DNA from: Stenotrophomonas sp. SAU14A_NAIMI4_5
GTDB lineage: Bacteria; Pseudomonadota; Gammaproteobacteria; Xanthomonadales; Xanthomonadaceae
DNA: 64,000 bases
Assembly: GCF_003086795.1 (NCBI RefSeq)
Contig: NZ_CP026003.1
Coordinates: 2,778,579-2,842,578, forward strand
Direction of reading: 5' to 3'
The notes below the pieces were generated by a model. That model was not told the DNA's origin and did no database searches. It was given only the letters and a program-made list of their open reading frames with translations. This document shows positions 28,540-37,514 of this stretch, piece by piece; the stretch's first letter is position 1; each line of letters opens with the position of its first letter. A program made the translations under genes and the position numbers.

Positions 28540-30612
28540 TCAGGGCTGGCGCAGGACCTTCTGCAGTGACGGCAGCAGCACGCGGTTGCCATAACCACTG
28601 ACGTGGTCGCCATCGAAGTACAGCGGCCGGCCATCGCGCTGTGCCGGGCACAGGGTGTCGTCACACAGCACCGGCAGCGGGTCCCACATCACCGCACCCG
28701 GCAGGCCATCGACCACCTGCTGCAGGCTGCCGAGCATGGGCGCACGCAGCGCCTCCATGTCCGCGCGTGTGCTGACCAGTCCATTGCGGCAGACTTCATT
28801 GTCGGCGTTGAACGCATCCGAACACCGGTATGGCGGTGCTGGCAGCACGGGCTTGGGCGCCTCCATCACGACACGGACGCCGCGCTCGGCCAATGGCTTC
28901 CACTGGGCGATCGCCTCGGCCACCTCAGCGTCACGGCCTGCGGCCGCCTCCGGCGTGCGTTCGCCCGCGAGCTGCGCCGCGGCATCGAACAGCACGAACT
29001 GGTCGGACAGGCGCGGAACGCGCAGTGACACCAGCACCACCACGTCGCCGGGCTGCGCCCGCTGGCTGATGTCGGCGAACACGGCCGCGTCGAAGGCTTC
29101 GCAGCCTGCGCCCGCTCCGCGCCACTTCTGCAGGCTGACCTGCGGGCAGCCCCCACGGCCATACAGCGACACATGCGCACCGGTATCCAGCGCCAGCCGC
29201 TGCAGCAGCTCGATGTAGGCCATGGCATGCGAATCGCCGGCCACGAACACACGGGCGGGTGCGGCCGCGGGGACAGGGCGATCACAGCGCCCGCGCGCAT
29301 AGGTGCGGGCACTGCCACCTTCGAAGCGATGCTTGCCGGTCACCAGCGCGCACCCCGGGAAATCGTCGGCCACGCGCCTGCTGCTGGCGTACCAGTCCGC
29401 TGCGTTCCGGCTGACGGTGCTGAATGACAGCAGCGATGCCTGCGAGTACAGCAGCATCTGCAGGGCGCCGGCCAGCACGAGCGCGGCAGCGCCACTGGCC
29501 ACCCAGCGCAGCGACGTCGCGCGCGGCGCCAACGGGCCACGGAAGGGCTGTTCCACCCAGCGCCACGACAACCAGGACAGCAGCGCCACCAGCAACGTCG
29601 CCGAGAGCATCTGCAGCGGTGTTTCCAGGCCCACGGTCCAGCGCATCAGCACGAACACCGGCCAATGCCAGAGGTAGAGCGAGTAGGACAGCAGGCCGAT
29701 GCGACGCATGGGCGCGCTGGCCAGCACGCGGCCGATCCAGGCCTGCGGATGGTGGTGCAGCGACCACAGCAGCCCCGCCGTGGCGAATGCCGGCAGCAGG
29801 CCATCGGGCCACGGTGAGTGTCCAGCGCGCGCGGTCCACAGCGCCCAGCCCAGCAGGGCCAGCGACAGCGCGGCCAGCAGCGAGAACACCCACGCACCAC
29901 GGGCCAGCGAGCGCTGCGTCAGCGGGTCGAGCGATGCGCGCACATGCAGCAGCTGGAACAGCAGCACGCCCACGCCCAGCTGCCACAGCCTCGTGGTTGT
30001 GGCGTAGAAGGCCCAGGAAGGCGGCACGTCGCGCAGGCCCAGCACCGCCGCATGCAGCAGCGATGCCGCGCTGACCAGCAGGAACAGGCCCAGGCTCAGC
30101 CAGCGCCCACGTGCGCCCCGTGCCCAGGCCAGGAACAACAGCGGGAACAGCAGGTAGAACTGCTCTTCCACGCCCAATGACCAGGTGTGGGTATAGGGAT
30201 TGAACTCGGCCTTGGGCGCGAAATAGTCGTTGCCGACCGCGGCCAGCACCCAGTTGCTGAGGCCGAAGAAGGCCATCAGGCCCGTCTTGTCACTGGCCTC
30301 GCTCAACCACGATTCGGGAATGAACATCACGCTGGCCATCGCAGTGACCAGCAGGCAGGTGACCAGGGCCGGGGCGATACGGCGGATGCGCCGCGCATAG
30401 AAGCGCAGCATCGAAGCACCCAGCGACAGTGGCGGCAGGCGATGCACCGACGCACTGACCACGAAACCGGAAATGACGAAAAACACGTCCACGCCGGTGA
30501 ACCCGCCCGGCAGCCAGGCCGGGTCCAGGTGGAACACGATCACCGCCAATACGGCGATCGCGCGCAGTCCATCGATGTGCGGTACGTAACCGCGCCCTGC
30601 CTCAGCCGTCAT
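28540..30612 (-). CDS. Acyltransferase 3 family protein with C-terminal SGNH domain (OafA-like)
   Basis: A 690-residue membrane O-acyltransferase. The N-terminal ~370 residues hold about ten membrane helices and the family signature HIDGLRAIAVLAVIVFHLDPAWLPGGFTGVDVFFVISGF. The C-terminal periplasmic part carries SGNH-hydrolase blocks: VFVAGDSHAMAYIELL (catalytic Ser) and a terminal DGDHVSGYGN (Asp-x2-His). Such proteins acetylate surface polysaccharides such as O-antigen. It ends near the convergent MFS gene and starts 53 bases after the DUF2058 stop. Confidence 0.92.
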   Translation of the reverse strand: MTAEAGRGYVPHIDGLRAIAVLAVIVFHLDPAWLPGGFTGVDVFFVISGFVVSASVHRLPPLSLGASMLRFYARRIRRIAPALVTCLLVTAMASVMFIPESWLSEASDKTGLMAFFGLSNWVLAAVGNDYFAPKAEFNPYTHTWSLGVEEQFYLLFPLLFLAWARGARGRWLSLGLFLLVSAASLLHAAVLGLRDVPPSWAFYATTTRLWQLGVGVLLFQLLHVRASLDPLTQRSLARGAWVFSLLAALSLALLGWALWTARAGHSPWPDGLLPAFATAGLLWSLHHHPQAWIGRVLASAPMRRIGLLSYSLYLWHWPVFVLMRWTVGLETPLQMLSATLLVALLSWLSWRWVEQPFRGPLAPRATSLRWVASGAAALVLAGALQMLLYSQASLLSFSTVSRNAADWYASSRRVADDFPGCALVTGKHRFEGGSARTYARGRCDRPVPAAAPARVFVAGDSHAMAYIELLQRLALDTGAHVSLYGRGGCPQVSLQKWRGAGAGCEAFDAAVFADISQRAQPGDVVVLVSLRVPRLSDQFVLFDAAAQLAGERTPEAAAGRDAEVAEAIAQWKPLAERGVRVVMEAPKPVLPAPPYRCSDAFNADNEVCRNGLVSTRADMEALRAPMLGSLQQVVDGLPGAVMWDPLPVLCDDTLCPAQRDGRPLYFDGDHVSGYGNRVLLPSLQKVLRQP

Positions 30613-30629
30613 CCTGCCCTTCCCCCAAC

Positions 30630-30651
30630 TGCCACGTCGGCGGGCGTGGCA
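30630..30651. other. Hairpin between DUF2058 and acyltransferase genes
   Basis: Inverted repeat TGCCACG / CGTGGCA with an 8-base loop. It lies between two minus-strand genes and has no T run; it could be a weak terminator or mRNA stabiliser. Confidence 0.35.
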
Positions 30652-30665
30652 GGCAACTCAATCCA

Positions 30666-31355
30666 TTACCAGACCAGGTCGTCCGGCACCTGGAACTGCG
30701 GGTCCGCGTACGGATCTTCCTCGGCCGGCGCGTTCGGATCGACCTTCAGCGCTACCGATGCGGCGAACACCGCTTCGGACTGCGCCAGCAGCTCGGCGGT
30801 CACCAGCAGGTAACGGCCGTTGAGCTGGACCACGCCCAGCTCACCCGCATTGAGTGCGGTCAGCTGCGCGGCGGTCACATAGATGCGCTTGATCTTGCCG
30901 CCATACGGGAAGTGGCGGGCGATGTCGGCCGCCTCGTCATTGAGACCCTTGTCCTTCAGCAGTTCTTCCAGCTTGGCCTTGGCCTCGCGGCGCTGGCGCG
31001 CTTCTTCCTGCTTCAGGCGCTCGGTCTCGATGCGCTCTTCCTTTTCCTTCTGCGCGCGGATGGCGTAGGCCTTGGCCAGGTCCATCTCTTCGGCGCTGCG
31101 CGGCTTGCGCGGGCCCTGCTGGCCCGGGCCACGCGACTGGCCGGGCTTGCCGGGCTTGCCGGCGCCGCCATTACCGTGGCCACGACGCTCGCCAGGCTTG
31201 TGCTCGCCCTTGCCAGCGCCCTGCGGCTTTCCATTGCCATTGCCACCCTTGCCCTGCGGGCGGCCATCACGGCGGGGGCCATCATTCTTGCGCTCGGGCT
31301 TGGGTGCCGGCTTGAAGCCCAGGCCCATCAGCTGGTCGCGGAGGGTATCGCTCAT
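30666..31355 (-). CDS. DUF2058 (YaiL-type) family protein
   Basis: A 229-residue soluble protein beginning MSDTLRDQLMGLGF, typical for DUF2058. Residues ~20-95 are a Gly/Lys/Pro-rich low-complexity stretch with many GNGK and GKPGQ units, then a charged coiled-coil-like segment (KEKEERIETERLKQEEARQRREAKAKLEEL, about 105-140), and a compact C-terminal domain with GKIKRIYVTAAQL and GRYLLV. The basic linker suggests nucleic acid contact, but no function is established. It follows slyX by 10 bases and likely shares its transcript. Confidence 0.85.
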   Translation of the reverse strand: MSDTLRDQLMGLGFKPAPKPERKNDGPRRDGRPQGKGGNGNGKPQGAGKGEHKPGERRGHGNGGAGKPGKPGQSRGPGQQGPRKPRSAEEMDLAKAYAIRAQKEKEERIETERLKQEEARQRREAKAKLEELLKDKGLNDEAADIARHFPYGGKIKRIYVTAAQLTALNAGELGVVQLNGRYLLVTAELLAQSEAVFAASVALKVDPNAPAEEDPYADPQFQVPDDLVW

Positions 31356-31365
31356 AGGAATCAGA

Positions 31366-31605
31366 TCAGTAGTGCGGCGGCGGCGGTTCGCTCGCCGGAT
31401 CAGAAGAATGCAATGCATTGCGGACCTTGCCCAGGTCTTCCAGCAGCACGCGCAGCACATCGGCATTGCGGCTGCCCTGCATGCGTGCATCGGCCAGCGC
31501 ATCGCTCAATTCGGCCAGCGCGTGTTCCTGGAAGGACACGCGCATTTCCAGTTCGACCAGGCGCGCTTCCAGCGCCTGCTCGCGTTCACTCGATGAATCA
31601 GACAT
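31366..31605 (-). CDS. slyX: SlyX family protein
   Basis: A 79-residue predicted coiled coil ([26 protein letters not shown]) ending PPPHY, the characteristic C-terminus of SlyX. The role of SlyX is unknown. ATG 31605 overlaps the end of ugd by eight bases, so the two are translationally coupled; the longer frame from 31686 lies inside ugd and is not used. Confidence 0.9.
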   Translation of the reverse strand: MSDSSSEREQALEARLVELEMRVSFQEHALAELSDALADARMQGSRNADVLRVLLEDLGKVRNALHSSDPASEPPPPHY

Positions 31606-32941
31606 GCAACGAACGTCCCCGGCCAATGCCGTAGTAAGCCAGACCGGCAGCCTCGACCTCAGACGGGTCGTACAGGTTGCGGCCATCGAACACCACCGCG
31701 TCCTGCAGCTGCGAATGCAGCGCCTGGAAATCGGGGCTGCGGAACTGCTTCCACTCGGTCACGACGACCACCGCATCGGCGCCCTGCAGTGCGTCTTCGG
31801 CACTGCTGCAGAACACCAGGTCGTCACGCTGGCCGAAGATGCGCTGCGCTTCGTGGGTGGCTTCCGGGTCGTAGGCACGCACGCGCGCACCGGCGTCCCA
31901 CAGCTGGGCCAGCAGGCGGCGGCTGGAGGCCTCGCGCATGTCGTCGGTGTTCGGCTTGAAGGCCAGGCCCCACACCGCGAAGGTCTTCCCGCGCAGGCTG
32001 GCGTCCGCGCCGTAGTGGCGCTGGATGAGCTCGAACAGGTGGCCCTTCTGCGCCTCGTTGACCGCTTCGACCGCGTCCAGCAGCTTCGGCGCCAGGCCGT
32101 ACTGCTGCGCGGTGCGGGCCAGCGCCTGCACGTCCTTGGGGAAGCACGAGCCACCGTAACCGGCGCCCGGGTAGATGAAATGCCAGCCGATGCGCGGGTC
32201 CGAACCGATGCCCTGGCGGACCTGCTCGATGTCGGCGCCGACGCGCTCGGCGATGTTGGCCATTTCGTTCATGAACGAAATCTTGGTGGCCAGCATCGCA
32301 TTGGCGGCGTACTTGGTCAGCTCGGCCGAACGCACGTCCATTTCCACGACGCGGTCGTGGTTGCGGTTGAACGGTGCGTACAGGCGGCGCATGACCGCCA
32401 CCGATTCGGCGCTGGAGGCGCCGATGATGATGCGGTCCGGGCGCATGCAGTCCGCGACCGCATCGCCTTCCTTCAGGAATTCGGGGTTGGACACCACGTC
32501 GAAGGCGATGTCCGCGCCACGCGCAGCCAGCTCTTCGGCGATCGCCGCACGCACCTTGTCGGCGGTGCCCACCGGCACCGTCGACTTGTTGACCACCACG
32601 GTCGGCACGCTGATGTGCCGGCCGATGGTGCGGGCCACGGCCAGCACGTACTGCAGGTCGGCGCTGCCATCCTCGTCCGGCGGCGTGCCGACGGCGATGA
32701 AAACCACCTGCCCGTGGCCGATGGCCGCTGCGGCATCGGTGGTGAACGCCAGCCGCGATGCGGCATGGTTGGCCTTCACCATCGGCTCCAGGCCCGGCTC
32801 ATAGATCGGGATGACGCCCTGGTTGAGGCCATCGACCTTGGCCTGGTCGATGTCCACGCAGACGACCTGGTGGCCGGCATCGGCCAGGCAGGTACCTGTC
32901 ACTAGACCGACGTAGCCGGTACCGAAAATCGCAACGCGCAT
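31598..32941 (-). CDS. ugd: UDP-glucose 6-dehydrogenase
   Basis: Oxidises UDP-glucose to UDP-glucuronate for surface polysaccharides. The 447-residue protein has an N-terminal Rossmann fold ([30 protein letters not shown]), the lysine region [15 protein letters not shown], and the catalytic cysteine in [13 protein letters not shown]. The family C-terminal UDP-binding domain is complete ([15 protein letters not shown]). It heads a ugd-slyX-DUF2058 transcription unit; an FKBP gene lies 22 bases upstream on the same strand. Confidence 0.96.
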   Translation of the reverse strand: MRVAIFGTGYVGLVTGTCLADAGHQVVCVDIDQAKVDGLNQGVIPIYEPGLEPMVKANHAASRLAFTTDAAAAIGHGQVVFIAVGTPPDEDGSADLQYVLAVARTIGRHISVPTVVVNKSTVPVGTADKVRAAIAEELAARGADIAFDVVSNPEFLKEGDAVADCMRPDRIIIGASSAESVAVMRRLYAPFNRNHDRVVEMDVRSAELTKYAANAMLATKISFMNEMANIAERVGADIEQVRQGIGSDPRIGWHFIYPGAGYGGSCFPKDVQALARTAQQYGLAPKLLDAVEAVNEAQKGHLFELIQRHYGADASLRGKTFAVWGLAFKPNTDDMREASSRRLLAQLWDAGARVRAYDPEATHEAQRIFGQRDDLVFCSSAEDALQGADAVVVVTEWKQFRSPDFQALHSQLQDAVVFDGRNLYDPSEVEAAGLAYYGIGRGRSLHV

Positions 32942-32963
32942 GTCCGTGCTGACTCCTGGCGGC

Positions 32964-33950
32964 TTACGGCAGGACGCCCAGCAGCTCGACGTCGAAGGTC
33001 AGTGCGGCGTTCGGGCCGATCGGGCCACCCGGGGTGCCGTTCTCGCCATAGGCCAGGTCGCCCGGGATCCAGAAGCGGTACTTGGAGCCGACCGGCATCA
33101 GGGCGACGCCCTCGGTCCAGCCCTTGATGACCTGGTCCAGGCCGAATTCGGCCGGGCCACGACCGGCGGAGCTGTCGAACACGGTGCCGTCCAGCAGCTT
33201 GCCTTCGTAGTTCACGCGCACCTTGCTGGTCGGCAGCGGGCGCTCGCCGCTACCCGGGCGGATCACTTGGTACTGCAGGCCCGAGGCGGTGGTCACCACG
33301 CCCGGCTGGGTCTTGTTCTTGGCCAGGAATGCATTGCCTTCCTGACGGTTGGTCTGCGCGGCCTGGGCAGCCTTGGCCTGCATTTCAGCCTGCTTGGTGC
33401 CCATGAACGACTGGATGGTCGCGGTCGCGTCGGCTTCGGTCATCTTCGGCTGGCCCTTGGTCAGGCCGGTGCTGATCGCTTCGAACAGCGAGGCGGTGTC
33501 GATGTCGTCCTTCAGCTGGGCCAGCGACGGGCCGATCGAGTACGAACCGATCATCTGCGCGACCTTGACGCGGTCGACCTTGGCCGGCTGCGAGCCCGGG
33601 GCCATCCCCGGAACCTGCTGGCCGTTGCGGGCCATCACGACCTGGCGCAGGGCCGCATCGGTGGCCTTGGCCTGGTCCTGGGTGATCTGCGGCTGCAGGC
33701 CTTCGAACGAACGCTCGACGGCGGTACGCAGGGCAGCCACGTCGATTTCATCGGCGATCGGCGCGAACGACTTGGCCACATCCAGACCGATGGCGTAGCC
33801 GAGCTTCTGCTTGGGGGAATTCAAGGTTGCGGTCTCCTTGGCGGCCGCCGGTGCGGCCGGTTGTTGCGACAGGGCGACACCGGAGGTGCCCATCGCCAGA
33901 ATCAGAACCGACGCCGCTGCGCCGCGCATTCCCATCTTCATTCGCTGCAT
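32964..33950 (-). CDS. FKBP-type peptidyl-prolyl isomerase (Mip/FkpA-like), exported
   Basis: Periplasmic or outer-membrane foldase. The 328-residue precursor has a signal peptide (about residues 1-29, ending [10 protein letters not shown]) and a C-terminal FKBP domain (about 220-328; [67 protein letters not shown]). Unusually the N-terminal helical dimerisation module appears twice: [15 protein letters not shown]... and then [14 protein letters not shown]..., each followed by the QP-x-[IM]-T-x2-[QD]-A pattern, which explains a length well above the ~230-270 of Mip and FkpA. Methionines at 1, 4, 6 and 8 leave the exact start uncertain. Confidence 0.92.
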   Translation of the reverse strand: MQRMKMGMRGAAASVLILAMGTSGVALSQQPAAPAAAKETATLNSPKQKLGYAIGLDVAKSFAPIADEIDVAALRTAVERSFEGLQPQITQDQAKATDAALRQVVMARNGQQVPGMAPGSQPAKVDRVKVAQMIGSYSIGPSLAQLKDDIDTASLFEAISTGLTKGQPKMTEADATATIQSFMGTKQAEMQAKAAQAAQTNRQEGNAFLAKNKTQPGVVTTASGLQYQVIRPGSGERPLPTSKVRVNYEGKLLDGTVFDSSAGRGPAEFGLDQVIKGWTEGVALMPVGSKYRFWIPGDLAYGENGTPGGPIGPNAALTFDVELLGVLP

Positions 33951-34036
33951 TCCTGGAAGTGTCTGGGCGCCGACGTCGGCGCGAAACGATCATTGTCGCA
34001 CGCACGCCGGAGATGTCGAGGCGTGCGTGCTTTCAT

Positions 34037-34633
34037 TCAATGCACGGCCGGTGCGGCCAGTGCCTTGTCGATGGCCGCCTTCAGCTGCGGATCATCCGGG
34101 GTGACCTTGCTGGCGAACTGGGCGATGACCTTGCCATCGCGGCCGACCAGGTACTTGTGGAAGTTCCAGCCCGGGGCGACGCCGGTGGCGGCCGTCAGGC
34201 GCTGGTACAGCGGCGTGGCCTCCGGACCGGTGACGTGCACCTTCTCGAACATCGGGAACTTGACGCCGTAGGTCAGCGTGCAGAAATCCTGGATCTGCTT
34301 CTCGTCACCGGGCTCCTGGCCCTTGAAATCATTCGACGGGAAGCCGAGCACGGCAAAGCCCTTGCTGGCGTACTGCTTGTGCAGCGCCTCCAGGCCTTCG
34401 TACTGCGGGGTATAGCCGCACTTGCTGGCGGTGTTGACCACCAGCAGCACCTGGCCGTGGTAGCGCTTTTCCAGGTTGACCTGCTGCTTGCCGGCCAGCG
34501 GGCGGTAGCTCACATCGAGCAGGTCGGCGGCCAGGGCGGTGGCCGAACCGGCCAGACCGAAGGCCAGGACGGTCAACAGGGACAGGCCGCGGAGGCGGCG
34601 CGGGAAAGCAGTCGGCAGAGGCATGAGGGTCAT
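34037..34633 (-). CDS. Glutathione peroxidase, exported
   Basis: Reduces hydroperoxides. The 198-residue precursor has an N-terminal signal peptide ending about SATALAAD (residue ~36), then the glutathione peroxidase fold with catalytic Cys (NTASKCGYTPQY), the GFPSNDFKGQEPG loop with Gln, and WNFHKYLV with the Trp. Export to the periplasm is unusual compared with cytoplasmic BtuE-type enzymes. It is divergent from the YtrA operon with a 355-base gap, and downstream of it (32964-33950) is the FKBP gene. Confidence 0.93.
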   Translation of the reverse strand: MTLMPLPTAFPRRLRGLSLLTVLAFGLAGSATALAADLLDVSYRPLAGKQQVNLEKRYHGQVLLVVNTASKCGYTPQYEGLEALHKQYASKGFAVLGFPSNDFKGQEPGDEKQIQDFCTLTYGVKFPMFEKVHVTGPEATPLYQRLTAATGVAPGWNFHKYLVGRDGKVIAQFASKVTPDDPQLKAAIDKALAAPAVH

Positions 34634-34988
34634 TCCGCAGTAGCTGTTTCAGGGCTCCGGCCAGCTCGGGCCGGGAATCGGCCGAACTATAGCACCGGGG
34701 CCCGGAGCGCCTGCCGTTGCAGGGCGGGCGGCACTTTGCATGGCGTGGCGGCTGCGGCCGGAGCACCCGGCCAGCGCATCTTTGATGACATAGCATCGAT
34801 GTTGCTGAATGGAAGCAGGCCGGATCGTGCTGGCGGTGCGAGGCCTTTTCCCCTCGGATCAATCACTTGGGATGATATTTCGGAACTGTGACCACCCCTG
34901 CCATCAGTTGGGTGGAAGCAGGGCTTGCACGACAGCGTGCCGGTGTTATAGTTGCATACAACACCAGTCACCTGAGACAGGGGGAACC
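34634..34988. promoter_or_regulatory. 355-base divergent intergenic region, gpx / YtrA operon
   Basis: The right end holds the YtrA operon promoter and operator described separately. The gpx side contains AT-richer sequence around 34776-34810, including the palindrome CATCGATG (34794-34801), where a gpx promoter could lie. I see no clear reading frame with coding character, no SMAG repeat and no terminator here. Confidence 0.4.
34925..34965 (+). promoter_or_regulatory. Promoter with GGTG-N16-CACC operator for the YtrA-type operon
   Basis: A -35-like TTGCAC (34925-34930) and -10-like TATAGT (34947-34952) are 16 bases apart. GGTG (34942-34945) and CACC (34962-34965) are separated by exactly 16 bases and extend to GGTGTT / AACACC. 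I recall a GGTG-N16-CACC palindrome as the YtrA binding site in Xanthomonas citri. The operator covers the -10, so bound repressor would block transcription of the small exported protein gene and the GntR gene behind it. Confidence 0.72.
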
Positions 34989-35234
34989 ATGAACATCCTG
35001 ATGCGACGCCGCCATGCCGCTCCTGCGGTCACCGCCGTATCGACGCTGTTGGCCCTGCTCTGGCTGGCCCTGCCGGCACCACCGGCGCCCTCCTCCTCCA
35101 CCGATACAGCGCAGGACGCAGCACCCTTCACGGCCGGGAACGCCGAACCCTCTCCCCCTCCCCCGCGTCGGCTGCACAGCTCCCTGTCCATGCCGTACTT
35201 CTCGTTCGCACAGCCGCTGACCCCACGGAGCTGA
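34989..35234 (+). CDS. Small exported or membrane-anchored protein, first gene of the YtrA operon
   Basis: An 81-residue protein with an N-terminal basic region and one hydrophobic helix (about residues 13-30, VTAVSTLLALLWLALP), a Pro/Ser-rich middle, and a C-terminus LHSSLSMPYFSFAQPLTPRS. It has a GGGGAA-like ribosome binding site and is immediately after the operator; its stop is two bases before the GntR ATG. No known family recognised. Position suggests it is a membrane component or small modulator of the ABC module. Confidence 0.65.
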   Translation: MNILMRRRHAAPAVTAVSTLLALLWLALPAPPAPSSSTDTAQDAAPFTAGNAEPSPPPPRRLHSSLSMPYFSFAQPLTPRS

Positions 35235-35236
35235 AT

Positions 35237-35596
35237 ATGAGCGACATCCAGTGGAGCGACGGCGCTCCCATCTACCGCCAGCTTAAGGAGCGCGTGATCG
35301 CCATGATGCTCGACGGAATTCTCAAGCCGGGCGACGCCCTGCCTTCGGTGCGCCAGGTGGCCGCCGACTACCAGCTCAACCCCATCACCGTTTCGCGCGC
35401 CTACCAGGAACTGGCCGATGAAGGCCTGGTCGAGAAGCGCCGCGGCCTGGGCATGTTCATGACCGAGCCGGCCGCCACGCAGCTGCGCAGCAGCGAGCGC
35501 GAACGCTTCCTCAATGAAGAATGGCCGGCCGTCCTGGAGCGCATCCAGCGCCTGGGCCTGAGCCTCGACGAATTGCTGCCCCAGGGGAAGATCTGA
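35237..35596 (+). CDS. GntR-family regulator, YtrA subfamily
   Basis: A 119-residue one-domain repressor with the GntR winged helix (DGAPIYRQLKERVIAMMLDGILKPGDALPSVRQVAADYQLNPITVSRAYQELADEGL) and only a short C-terminal dimerisation tail, as in YtrA-type regulators that control ABC transporters. Its TGA overlaps the ABC ATPase ATG by one base (TGATG). The matching GGTG-N16-CACC dyad on the operon promoter supports autoregulation. The inducing signal is unknown, but B. subtilis YtrA responds to cell-wall-active agents. Confidence 0.92.
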   Translation: MSDIQWSDGAPIYRQLKERVIAMMLDGILKPGDALPSVRQVAADYQLNPITVSRAYQELADEGLVEKRRGLGMFMTEPAATQLRSSERERFLNEEWPAVLERIQRLGLSLDELLPQGKI

Positions 35597-36471
35597 TGAG
35601 TACCGTAGCAAGCGACGCCGTCATCACCGCCAAGGGCCTGCGCAAGGCCTACAAGAACACCGTTGCCCTCGACAACGCCAGTTTCTCCATTCCGGCAGGC
35701 CGCATCGTCGGCCTGATCGGGCCCAATGGCGCCGGCAAGACCACCGCGCTGAAGGCCATCCTCGGCCTGACCTCGGTGGAAGGCGAGCTGTCCGTGCTGG
35801 GCCGCGACCCGCGCGTGCACCGCGATGAACTGATGAAGGACATCTGCTTCATCGCCGACGTGGCCGTGCTGCCGCGCTGGCTGAAGGTGCGCGAGGCCAT
35901 CGATTTCGTGGCCGGCGTGCACCCGCGCTTCGACCGCGCCCGCTGCGAACGCTTCCTGGCCAACACCAAGCTGCAGCCGAAGCAGCGCGTGCGCGAGCTG
36001 TCCAAGGGCATGATCGTGCAGCTGCACCTGGCCCTGGTGATGGCCATCGACGCCCGCGTGCTGGTGCTGGACGAGCCGACCCTCGGCCTGGACATCCTGT
36101 ACCGCAAGGAGTTCTACCAGCGCCTGCTGGAGGATTACTTCGACGAACAGAAGACGATCATCGTCACCACCCACCAGGTGGAAGAGATCGAGCACATCCT
36201 CAGCGACGTGATGTTCATCCGCGATGGCCGCGTGGTGCTCAGCGCGGAGATGGACGAGGTGGGCGAGCGCTATACCGAACTGCTGGTGGGAGCCGACCAG
36301 CTGGACACCGCCCGCGCACTGAAGCCGATCGACGAGCGCAGCCAGGCCTTCGGCAAGACCGTGCTGCTGTATGACGGCGTGCCGCGCAGCCAGCTTTCCA
36401 CCCTGGGCGAGACCCGCAACGCGGGCCTGGCCGATCTGTTCGTCGCTGTCATGAAGGGGACCTACGCATGA
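35596..36471 (+). CDS. ABC transporter ATP-binding protein (YtrB-like)
   Basis: A 291-residue ATPase with Walker A at residues 42-50 (GPNGAGKTT), a signature of the form LSKGM (RELSKGMIVQLHLAL), and Walker B VLVLDEPTLGLD followed by the H-loop TTHQVEEIEH. ATG 35596 follows the regulator stop; the frame upstream from 35521 lies inside the GntR gene. It couples to the permease that starts at 36468 (ATGA overlap). Together they form an ATPase-permease pair typical for drug or envelope-stress exporters. Confidence 0.94.
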   Translation: MSTVASDAVITAKGLRKAYKNTVALDNASFSIPAGRIVGLIGPNGAGKTTALKAILGLTSVEGELSVLGRDPRVHRDELMKDICFIADVAVLPRWLKVREAIDFVAGVHPRFDRARCERFLANTKLQPKQRVRELSKGMIVQLHLALVMAIDARVLVLDEPTLGLDILYRKEFYQRLLEDYFDEQKTIIVTTHQVEEIEHILSDVMFIRDGRVVLSAEMDEVGERYTELLVGADQLDTARALKPIDERSQAFGKTVLLYDGVPRSQLSTLGETRNAGLADLFVAVMKGTYA

Positions 36472-37493
36472 ATGCCGTCAACCATCCGGTCAGCCCCGCA
36501 GGCACCCTGCGCTGGCTGCTCAAGCGCGAATACTGGGAAAACCGCGGCGGCTTCTTCTACGCACCGCTGATCGCCGGCATCGTCTCGCTGCTGATGAGCG
36601 CGGTGGGCATCGGCCTGGGCCTGTTCGCCCTGCACCGCGCCGCCCGCGACGGCGGCCTGCACGTCGACGGCGAGAACGTGAACATCAACGGCCTGGACCT
36701 GGGCCTGCTGACCCAGAAGATCAGCGCCAAGGACATGGCCGACCTCGGCAACGGCCTGGACCTGACCCTGCTGCTGAGCTCCGCCTGGCCCTTCCTGGTG
36801 CTGGCCTTCGTGGTGTTCTTCTACTGCCTGGGCGCCCTGTACGACGACCGCCGCGACCGCAGCATCCTGTTCTGGAAGTCGCTGCCGCTGTCGGACACCC
36901 AGACCGTGCTGTCCAAGGTGATCAGCGCCCTGATCGTGGCACCGCTGGTGGCCACCCTGGCTGCCGTCGCCACCATGTTCGGCTTCCTGCTGATCATCAG
37001 CATCGTCGCGGTCACCCACGGCGGCAGTGCGACCACCCTGATCTGGGGCCCGGCCAGCCCGGTGTCCCTGAGCGCCGGCCTGCTCGCCGCCATCCCGGTG
37101 TACGCGCTGTGGGCGCTGCCGACCGCCGGCTGGCTGCTGCTGTGCTCGGCCTGGGCCAAGAGCAAGCCGTTCCTGTGGGCCGTCATGCTGCCGCTGTTCG
37201 CCGGCATCATCGTCAGCACCACCAAGCTGATGCATGTGTTCGACATGACCACCGGCTGGTTCTGGCAGCACATCGTCGGCCGCCTGCTGCTGGGCACGGT
37301 GCCGGGCGTGGACCTGGTCTACCGCCTCAGCGCGAGTGACAAGGCCAAGAACGTCGAGTCGCTGGCCGCGCTGATGAGCCCGGCCGAGCAGTTGAAGACC
37401 CTGGCCATGCCCGACCTGTGGATCGGTGCAGCGTTCGGCGTCGCCTTCATCGTCCTGGCCATCGTCCTGCGCAAGCGCGCCGGCGAAATCTGA
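36468..37493 (+). CDS. ABC transporter permease
   Basis: A 341-residue integral membrane protein with about six hydrophobic segments, among them APLIAGIVSLLMSAVGIGLGLF (about 32-53), AWPFLVLAFVVFFYCLGALY, a long segment near 145-175 and AAFGVAFIVLAIVLRKR at the C-terminus. A soluble loop with DDRRDRSILFWKSLPLSD after the second helix resembles ABC-2-like permeases. Start overlaps the ATPase stop by four bases. It is followed after 21 bases by the DUF4097-type gene. Confidence 0.88.
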   Translation: MNAVNHPVSPAGTLRWLLKREYWENRGGFFYAPLIAGIVSLLMSAVGIGLGLFALHRAARDGGLHVDGENVNINGLDLGLLTQKISAKDMADLGNGLDLTLLLSSAWPFLVLAFVVFFYCLGALYDDRRDRSILFWKSLPLSDTQTVLSKVISALIVAPLVATLAAVATMFGFLLIISIVAVTHGGSATTLIWGPASPVSLSAGLLAAIPVYALWALPTAGWLLLCSAWAKSKPFLWAVMLPLFAGIIVSTTKLMHVFDMTTGWFWQHIVGRLLLGTVPGVDLVYRLSASDKAKNVESLAALMSPAEQLKTLAMPDLWIGAAFGVAFIVLAIVLRKRAGEI

Positions 37494-37514
37494 TCCCTTT
37501 CCGGAGAAACCACC

